A stretch of 38,707 nucleotides of DNA, taken from CAYSPU01 sp964432995. GTDB lineage: Bacteria > Verrucomicrobiota > Verrucomicrobiia > Limisphaerales > JAHDYP01. Shown here piece by piece: positions 33,973 through 38,707 of the stretch. The stretch covers positions 1 through 38,707 of the forward strand of contig CAYSPU010000014.1 in assembly GCA_964432995.1 (NCBI GenBank), read 5' to 3'. Under the pieces are notes generated by a model. It searched no databases. It was not told where the DNA came from and saw only the letters and a list, made by a program, of their open reading frames with translations. Position numbers and translations under genes: made by a program. Position 1 is the first letter of the stretch; each line of letters begins with the position of its first letter.

Positions 33973-35093
33973 GGCGGGACGACCGGTGTGATCGAGATCA
34001 GACCGTTCCGGGTGAGCTGGAAGCTCTGCTTGAACTCGCCGCGTTTGATCGTGCTGGTGACGCTGCTGACGTAGTAGAGACCGTCAAAGGCGACGCCCGC
34101 CCCGCGCACGCCAACCAGTTGGCGCGCCTTCAGCACGTGGCCATACCGAACCACGTTGAGCGAGCCGCTGCCGGTAACGGCATCCGCCGACCGCGACGCC
34201 TCCGCCAGGCCGAGGGCGATCGCCGCCATCGGCGACCGGTTGGCCGTTTCGTGCAGGAACGTCACGTTCGTGACCATCGGCGGGATCAAACCCAGGGGCG
34301 GCTGCAGCGGATTGATGTTCGGGATCGGCACCGGGATCGGCACTCGCGTTTCCTGGTTCTGCACATAGACCACCGGCAGCGTCGTCTCTCCGGTGCGAAA
34401 GCCGAGGCTCAGGGACTCGACGTTGGTATGGGCGTCCAGGTTGATGTTGAGAGCGGGTTGCGGCACGCCCACTTTGATCTGAGGCCCCCAATAGGCGATG
34501 CTCGCGCCCGGAACCGGCCCCGGGTCGATATAGAACACATAGCCCGCATCCGCGGCGAGGTGGTTGACATAGGCTAGGTCGGTGCCCACCTGCCGGGGAA
34601 TCTCGTTCGTCGGCAACGGGACGTCGGGAAACAGGCTGGGAATCACCAGCGGCACCGCGCCGAAGGCGGCGTATTTGGCGAGGATCAGGGCGACGCGCGC
34701 TTCCGCGGGCATAGCCGGGTAGGGGAGGCCGCTCAGGTCCACGAGGTCCATGAGTTTGGTAAGGTCCTCGCCGATCACGTTCAGGGTGGTTTGTCCCGGC
34801 TGACTTCCCGAGGACGTTTCGTAATTCGTCGTCACGCCGTCCGCCAGCACGTGCGGCAGGCCGTTGATCGTCGCGATGACGATGACGCGGAGAAGCGGGG
34901 TTTGGCTTGCCGTCACCAACAGGACCGTATGCAGCGGTGACCGGTTGCTCAGGGTGAAACCGAGTCGGAAACCGTTGCGGCCCTCGGCGCTGCTCGTGAC
35001 CTCGACGTCCGTGAGCGCGTCCAGTACCACCTTGGGCACCGGCACCGGCACCACGGGCCCCATCAGCAACGTGAGATAGAATCCGGCGGTCAC
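33969..35093 (-). CDS. gpD/gp27-like hub protein (VgrG N-terminal-type)
   Basis: From a GTG at 35093 the product is 374 residues. The frame stays open upstream to 35507, but that extension overlaps the LysM gene in another frame and reads as junk, so I reject it; no clear ribosome-binding site marks the start, which follows the LysM stop by eight bases. Features of phage late-control D/gp27-type hubs are present: DVEVTSSAEGRNGFRLGFTL early, then VIGEDLTKLMDLV, YPAMPAEARVALILAKYA, AADAGYVFYIDPG, a mid-chain hydrophobic hub region, and KRGEFKQSFQLTRNG at the end. Hub trimers join the inner tube to the spike. The stop overlaps the gpV-like ATG. Family is clear; start is uncertain. Confidence 0.85.
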   Translation of the reverse strand: MTAGFYLTLLMGPVVPVPVPKVVLDALTDVEVTSSAEGRNGFRLGFTLSNRSPLHTVLLVTASQTPLLRVIVIATINGLPHVLADGVTTNYETSSGSQPGQTTLNVIGEDLTKLMDLVDLSGLPYPAMPAEARVALILAKYAAFGAVPLVIPSLFPDVPLPTNEIPRQVGTDLAYVNHLAADAGYVFYIDPGPVPGASIAYWGPQIKVGVPQPALNINLDAHTNVESLSLGFRTGETTLPVVYVQNQETRVPIPVPIPNINPLQPPLGLIPPMVTNVTFLHETANRSPMAAIALGLAEASRSADAVTGSGSLNVVRYGHVLKARQLVGVRGAGVAFDGLYYVSSVTSTIKRGEFKQSFQLTRNGLISITPVVPP

Positions 35094-35101
35094 AACGTTG
35101 A

Positions 35102-35413
35102 CTACGATGTCGACTGGTTGGGAATGCCTTCGGGGAGCGTGATCCGCAGGGCGCGCCCGATGGTGTCCGTCAACTCCTCCGGGGCCATCGCTTCGTTGGC
35201 GTCGGCGATGCGCCAAAACGCCTCCGGATCGCCCAGGTATTTCGCTGCCAGATTGTCCAGGCGGTCTCCTTCGGTCACCGTGTGCTCGTGGAGCAGGGCG
35301 AATCGATCGGCCGGCGGAACGAACCGCCGCAACAGGTAGGTAACCGTCCGTCCGTCCGCCAACTTGATCGTGGCGGTCTTGATGCTGTAGTAACGACTGG
35401 TGATCGGGAACAT
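35102..35413 (-). CDS. LysM-domain tail/baseplate protein
   Basis: A 103-residue protein. Residues ~44-93 contain a LysM motif: HTVTEGDRLDNLAAKYLGD, then PEAFWRIADANEA and a closing ALRITLPEG. Upstream residues (YYSIKTATIKLADGRTVTYLLRRFVPP) match the short N-terminal segment seen in LysM tail proteins of contractile systems, similar to gpX/gp53-type subunits at the end of the inner tube. It would strengthen the joint between tube and baseplate rather than bind cell wall. The ATG at 35413 lacks a strong Shine-Dalgarno. It lies between the CIS tube-initiator gene, after a REP-containing spacer, and the gpD-like hub. Confidence 0.88.
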   Translation of the reverse strand: MFPITSRYYSIKTATIKLADGRTVTYLLRRFVPPADRFALLHEHTVTEGDRLDNLAAKYLGDPEAFWRIADANEAMAPEELTDTIGRALRITLPEGIPNQSTS

Positions 35414-35448
35414 GGCAACAAACCCTTGGGATGCGGACCATCTTCTCG

Positions 35449-35504
35449 CTCACCCGCCCTCGGGGCACCCTCTCCCATCGGATGGGAGAGGGCTGGGGTG
35501 AGGG
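35449..35504. repeat. Dispersed palindromic repeat, copy B
   Basis: This element lies in the 133-base spacer between the tube-initiator and LysM genes. It contains the inverted repeat CTCTCCCATC/GATGGGAGAG at 35470-35490 with flanks CACCCGCCCT and CTGGGGTGAGGG, and is a near copy, inverted, of 24658-24715. It is non-coding on the reading used here, although the rejected upstream extension of the gpD frame passes through it. Confidence 0.85.
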
Positions 35505-35546
35505 CACGCCTCTCGTGCACCGTATGAGCCGCGCCGTTGTGCTGGA

Positions 35547-36206
35547 CTATGGAATCCGCGTGATCCCGAGTGCATTCAGCGACCCGGCCTGGTTCAGCGC
35601 GGCGAGCGTTTCCTTCTGCTGCTGATACGCAAGGTAGAGGCTGCCACCTTTGTGGGTGAATCCCACATCGTCCACGCTGAGAACGCGCAGACCGAGGCTG
35701 ACCTTCGCGCGAATCGGGTTGAGCGCCGGGTCAAACGCCTCCTCCGTGATGCTGAAGTCCGTCACGCGCACGGGGACAATCCGGTGCTTGCTCCAGACGA
35801 ACAGCGCCAGCGGGGCTTCCATCGGCACGATCTCGAGCGTGCCCGCCTGTGCCAGGGCGTTGTTCGCCTGCAGTTGACTGCTGGTCGGGTAGACCACGGT
35901 TTCGAGGGCCGCGAGCAACGGTTGGATCCCGTACTGCGGGGCGAGGGGATTCTGATCGGGAAACTCGAGTTGATCGGTCGCGTCGATCTCCGCCTCGAGC
36001 TTGATGGTTTCGACCGGCGGCCCCGTCAGCCGCAGCGCCTCCGACCGGTCGCCGCCCTCCCCCCCCACTCCCTTCACTTGGAGCGTGCGACTGAGACTGT
36101 CCGGATTGTACTGCAACACAATGATCCGCTGGACGGCGCCACTGGTCGGATCCAGCAGCACCAAGCCGCCTTTCAACAGGCGGGGGGAATTGGGAAAGGA
36201 GCTCAT
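35547..36206 (-). CDS. CIS tube-initiator protein (Afp7-type N-terminal domain)
   Basis: A 219-residue protein starting MSSFPNSPRLLKGGLVLLD. The internal pattern RIIVLQYNPDSLSRTLQVK, then VETIKLEAEIDATDQLE, LLAALETVVYP, LALFVWSKHRIVPVRVTDF, SITEEAFDPALNPIRAKVS and LGLRVLSVDDV is that of the contractile injection system tube protein N-terminal domain, which in Afp/PVC sits at the top of the baseplate and nucleates the inner tube. The start at 36206 is chosen because a GGGAG lies six bases upstream; an in-frame ATG at 36251 would run into the preceding gene. In Afp7-type proteins this domain is fused to LysM; here LysM is a separate gene next door. It is the first recognisable eCIS gene in this window. 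Confidence 0.92.
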   Translation of the reverse strand: MSSFPNSPRLLKGGLVLLDPTSGAVQRIIVLQYNPDSLSRTLQVKGVGGEGGDRSEALRLTGPPVETIKLEAEIDATDQLEFPDQNPLAPQYGIQPLLAALETVVYPTSSQLQANNALAQAGTLEIVPMEAPLALFVWSKHRIVPVRVTDFSITEEAFDPALNPIRAKVSLGLRVLSVDDVGFTHKGGSLYLAYQQQKETLAALNQAGSLNALGITRIP

Positions 36207-36212
36207 GAGAAT

Positions 36213-36217
36213 CTCCC
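36213..36217 (-). promoter_or_regulatory. Ribosome-binding site for the tube-initiator gene
   Basis: On the minus strand GGGAG lies six bases before the ATG at 36206. It decides the start: the ATG at 36251 has no such site and overlaps the upstream membrane-protein gene by four bases. Confidence 0.7.
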
Positions 36218-36247
36218 GATGACTTTCACATCGGGACGGAATGCACG

Positions 36248-36691
36248 TCACTTAGGCGTTTTCACGCCGGATCCAGGTGAGAGTGCCCGCTTGGCCAGCA
36301 CTTTGACGACTTCGTTGAGCGCCTCGCCCTTCATATCCACCGCCAAACGGAGTAGTAGTTCGGTGGACGATCTCTCTGTCCACAGCGAATGCAGCCACCT
36401 GATGCCTCCGGCTGCTGACACACCAAGGACGCCCATGGCGACCTGCGCGGAGGGCAGATCTCTCTGGAACAGAGCGAGCCAAAGGCTCGCGAGAAACAGG
36501 ATCACGAGACCGGCAACCACGATCCACGCTAGCGTACTGTTCCTTGCGGAGATCGCCTCCAGGTCAGCGATAAGTCGCTGCTCGCGTTTCTCAGCCTCCT
36601 GCTTCAGTTCTGTTGCGTCAACGCCAGCTTTTCGGCCCAAGGGCTCAAGCCGCATGGCGCTATTGGTAAGTACTTGCTGGAATCTGTTCAT
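36248..36691 (-). CDS. Small membrane protein with two hydrophobic helices, coupled to the putative CHAT-like gene
   Basis: The ATG at 36691 overlaps the stop of the preceding gene as ATGA, so I take it over the upstream ATG at 36808, which would sit inside that gene. The product is 147 residues (MNRFQQVLTNSAMRLEP). A charged helix (~20-47, with an EKREQRLIADLEA stretch) precedes a strong membrane segment (TLAWIVVAGLVILFLASLW) and a weaker second one (VAMGVLGVSAAGGI). It ends in a helical, basic tail. The layout of cytoplasmic helix, two-helix hairpin and helix resembles small membrane partners found next to bacterial caspase-like genes, such as the TRADD-N-associated two-transmembrane type, but I cannot confirm the family. 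It could anchor or be a target of the upstream protein, or act as a membrane-damaging effector. Confidence 0.72.
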   Translation of the reverse strand: MNRFQQVLTNSAMRLEPLGRKAGVDATELKQEAEKREQRLIADLEAISARNSTLAWIVVAGLVILFLASLWLALFQRDLPSAQVAMGVLGVSAAGGIRWLHSLWTERSSTELLLRLAVDMKGEALNEVVKVLAKRALSPGSGVKTPK

Positions 36692-37602
36692 AGGGTTCTC
36701 GACGTATGGATGCGCTCGCAAGCAGACAGATAGGAACAATGCCGATTCTTCAAGTCTTGGAGGATGGCCTTGTACCTGAACAAGCCGTAAATGGGATTCG
36801 TCTGCCACTGGTTTACCACGACGAGGCTCTCCGGGTGCAGTGCCTTAACCGAGTTCATCAGCATTCCTGAGTTGCACATGCGCAAGTCAAAGATACAGGC
36901 CTCCCCATCGCTGTTTAATCGACCGAACACCTCGACAAGTCCATGCATGCCACCGCCCAGCTCAATCCCTTCATCTGCGCAAACGCACTCGGCAAACTGC
37001 CGGTCGATTTCCGGCCGGCAGAAGTTCTCGATGATGGCGGTTTCCACGCTCGCCGGATCCCGGGGCTCTCGGGTCCCCGGGTAGGCTTCCCACCACCTGT
37101 GTGCGCGTTGGCTAGCGGTGGCCAAAGCCTCGAGTATGATCCGCGACGAGATCCCTCCGGCGTCGATCCTGAGCTCCTCTTCGTAGGCGGCCAGCCAGTT
37201 CCTGAACACTTCGCATGTGAAGCTCCTCCCGAACATGAGCCGTTCCACCAAGCCTTCCGCATCCGTCGCGTGCGCCACCTCAAATGGTTCCCAAATGGAA
37301 TGGGTGAAAAGCGCAACCACAGGGAAGTGCTGGGCGGCCGAACTCAGTGCCTCCGGGTTCACAGGCGATATTACCTTTCCTCCCAAGCTCTCGATCGTGC
37401 TTAGGGCTTCCTGGCATGGCTTCACGAACCGCTCGTGAGCCTTTTGCCAGGCCCACTCCTCACCCGATGGGTCCTCCAGATAAGCCGCGGCGTAGCTCTT
37501 GTGGTGCCGGAGACTCCTCTGGAAACCTTCTCTTTCGAGAGGAAGGCCAATGGCCAACAGACAGTCCTCAGGCGACAGCGCTCTTTCGGCAATAGGCGTC
37601 AC
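36688..37602 (-). CDS. Protein with possible divergent CHAT/caspase-like fold
   Basis: A 304-residue protein starting at a GTG (37602); the nearest upstream in-frame codon that stops translation is the TAA of the preceding gene, so little room exists for another start. Two segments look like the catalytic strands of caspase/CHAT peptidases: FPVVALFTHSIWEP with H101, and ACIFDLRMCNSG with C243, followed by SLVVVNQWQTNPIYGLFRY and an ILQDLKNRHCSYLSA end that resemble the C-terminal half of CHAT domains. The His-Cys spacing of ~142 residues is longer than usual and includes a helical insertion. There is no signal peptide or membrane segment. Its stop overlaps the start of a small membrane protein, implying paired function. 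The fold assignment is my inference and needs a structure or profile search. Confidence 0.6.
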   Translation of the reverse strand: MTPIAERALSPEDCLLAIGLPLEREGFQRSLRHHKSYAAAYLEDPSGEEWAWQKAHERFVKPCQEALSTIESLGGKVISPVNPEALSSAAQHFPVVALFTHSIWEPFEVAHATDAEGLVERLMFGRSFTCEVFRNWLAAYEEELRIDAGGISSRIILEALATASQRAHRWWEAYPGTREPRDPASVETAIIENFCRPEIDRQFAECVCADEGIELGGGMHGLVEVFGRLNSDGEACIFDLRMCNSGMLMNSVKALHPESLVVVNQWQTNPIYGLFRYKAILQDLKNRHCSYLSACERIHTSRTL

Positions 37603-37617
37603 AGTGTGGTCTAGGTG

Positions 37618-38707
37618 TTAACGCGATGCCACGGAAACTCCCGCTCTCGCCTCTGGCTGCTGACCTGCTATGTGGAAGTCCCACAGTTCACTCTGGAATT
37701 CCACCTCGACGCTTGGGTCACCATACTGTTTGGCTACGTTCCGGATGTCAGCATGAAGCTGGGAGATGGCGTCGCGCGTGAACTCCCCCTGGGATCGAAA
37801 CCCTTCGAAGACGGCGGTGACGGCATCCGATATCCGCTGGAGCAGCGATCGGGTCGCGTTCCTGGCCCGGACGAAAACGCTCACACGTGCCGGGCTTCCA
37901 CTGGTGCGGCGCGGGATCTCAATCACGCCCTTGACGCCGAAGTCCCCAGTCTCGATTGTCAGCGTCGACCTTTTGGGGTCGAAGTTCTTGATGAGGGCCT
38001 CGTTCAGGTTCCGCGCCATCTGCCCCGCCTTGATCTTTGTTCCGTAAAGCCCTTCGACCTCGGCCGTCGTACGCGCCCGGATCGAGGTCAGCAAGGCGTG
38101 ATTCTCATCTGTGGTAAATCCCTCTAAGTGGATACGCACGGGCGTCCCGACCTCATCTGCACGCTCCAGGATCTCGGCGGCGCAGAAGTCGATTGCCGAC
38201 TGCGGATTCCCCGCGCGCAAGTATTTGCCGGGCCCCGAGATCAGGTCGATCGACCCGTCGCCGCGGCGGCTGATCATGATGCTCGGTGTTCCTGCCTCGC
38301 GCAGTTGCGTCTCCAAGGCACGGAGCGGCTCGGGGGCCGAGCGAAAGTCACTCCACGTGCCGTGGCGCCAGAAGGCCGGAGCCGAATCGAAAGGTGCTCC
38401 CGGCGGCACTGCCCCGCGGTTGATCGGGCTGCGTGTTTGCGGTATCTTCAGCGCCGCGACGAGGCTGCGAGGCGGCGGTACCTTGCTGGACTCGATCGCA
38501 GCCTGGAGTTCCGAAACCGCTTGCCTTCTCAACGTGCGGGCTTTCTCGATCTTCGCAGGATCTCCCTGCGCTCGGCGCTCCATGTCCTCAATGATCTTGC
38601 ACCTTGTGGCAGCGGTGCGCACCTGAGCCGGAATCTTGGCCGCATCCTGCGCGCTGATGACAATGACGTCTGTGCCATCTTCGGAAACCACTTGCACCTT
38701 GCCCGGC
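37618..38707 (-). CDS. Unrecognised protein, 5' end beyond the window
   Basis: The frame is open to the right edge; the GTG at 38697 is preceded by in-frame PGK codons, so the gene probably begins outside. At least 362 codons are present. I do not recognise it. Visible features are a charged helical stretch (IIEDMERRAQGDPAKIEKA), a Pro-rich linker, an alpha/beta region (SIMISRRGDGSIDLISGPG; VRIHLEGFTTDENHALL; TLTIETGDFGVKGVIEIP) and a C-terminal part with SVFVRARNATRSLLQRISD. There is no membrane segment. It ends 15 bases before the CHAT-like gene, in the same reading frame, and so is likely co-transcribed with it. It could be an eCIS effector or structural factor, but nothing in the sequence shows which. 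Confidence 0.65.
   Translation of the reverse strand, partial: PGKVQVVSEDGTDVIVISAQDAAKIPAQVRTAATRCKIIEDMERRAQGDPAKIEKARTLRRQAVSELQAAIESSKVPPPRSLVAALKIPQTRSPINRGAVPPGAPFDSAPAFWRHGTWSDFRSAPEPLRALETQLREAGTPSIMISRRGDGSIDLISGPGKYLRAGNPQSAIDFCAAEILERADEVGTPVRIHLEGFTTDENHALLTSIRARTTAEVEGLYGTKIKAGQMARNLNEALIKNFDPKRSTLTIETGDFGVKGVIEIPRRTSGSPARVSVFVRARNATRSLLQRISDAVTAVFEGFRSQGEFTRDAISQLHADIRNVAKQYGDPSVEVEFQSELWDFHIAGQQPEARAGVSVASR

Noticed and set aside
33132..35093. Type VI secretion system interpretation of the VgrG/PAAR-like genes
   Set aside because: No TssB/C, TssJLM or ClpV-type gene is present here, while LysM, Afp7-type, two large J-like and DUF6519 proteins point to an eCIS. A prophage tail is also less likely because no capsid, lysis or integrase genes are seen.
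35094..35507. N-terminal extension of the gpD-like gene
   Set aside because: It overlaps the whole LysM gene in another frame and the REP-like repeat, and its translation is Arg/Pro-rich without hub features.
1..38707. tRNA, rRNA, CRISPR array, insertion sequence or integrase
   Set aside because: I saw no regularly spaced repeats, tRNA-like cloverleaf, rRNA conserved stretches or transposase motifs; the only repeats are the palindromic elements listed.

Overview
The window is 38.7 kb of GC-rich bacterial DNA in which every gene I can support lies on the minus strand, so transcription runs from the right edge to the left. Genes are tightly packed. Six junctions are ATGA start/stop overlaps, and no gene-free stretch exceeds about 250 bases. 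I see no rRNA, tRNA, CRISPR array or transposase. Secreted PA14-like and FecR/TPR/beta-barrel proteins, a large CHAT protein and dispersed palindromic repeats suggest a Gram-negative member of the Planctomycetota-Verrucomicrobiota group, perhaps Verrucomicrobiota. That taxonomic call is an inference from style, not from a marker gene.

Right part (38.7 to 36.2 kb): the end of an unrecognised protein, a 304-residue protein with a possible caspase/CHAT-like His/Cys pair, and a small membrane protein coupled to it.

Middle part (36.2 to 20.9 kb): the baseplate, spike and fibre block of a contractile injection system of the extracellular (eCIS, Afp/PVC-like) type. In transcription order it encodes a CIS tube-initiator protein, a LysM protein, a gpD-like hub, a gpV-like spike, a PAAR-like tip, a gp25-like wedge, two J-like baseplate proteins, a gpI-like tail protein with a beta-helix region, and a large DUF6519 protein with Ig-like repeats. 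Sheath, inner tube, tape measure, terminator and AAA+ ATPase are not in the window and should lie beyond the right edge if the system is complete.

Left-middle part (20.8 to 12.1 kb): a protein with three glycosyltransferase-2 domains, a FecR/TPR/outer-membrane barrel protein and a secreted protein with two PA14-like domains.

Left part (12.1 kb to 1): a run of genes resembling cell-death and immune signalling. It holds a CHASE2-membrane-TIR receptor, a 2033-residue protein with two alpha/beta-hydrolase domains plus CHAT and TPR-like repeats, a metacaspase-like peptidase, two TIR proteins with different C-terminal regions, and the start of an M19 dipeptidase-like metalloenzyme.

The most interesting reading is that an eCIS baseplate operon is physically continuous with a set of NADase-type TIR, caspase, CHAT and lipase-like genes. 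They may be payloads of the injection machine, a self-killing programme tied to its production, or an unrelated defence island that landed beside it. The sequence alone does not choose between these.
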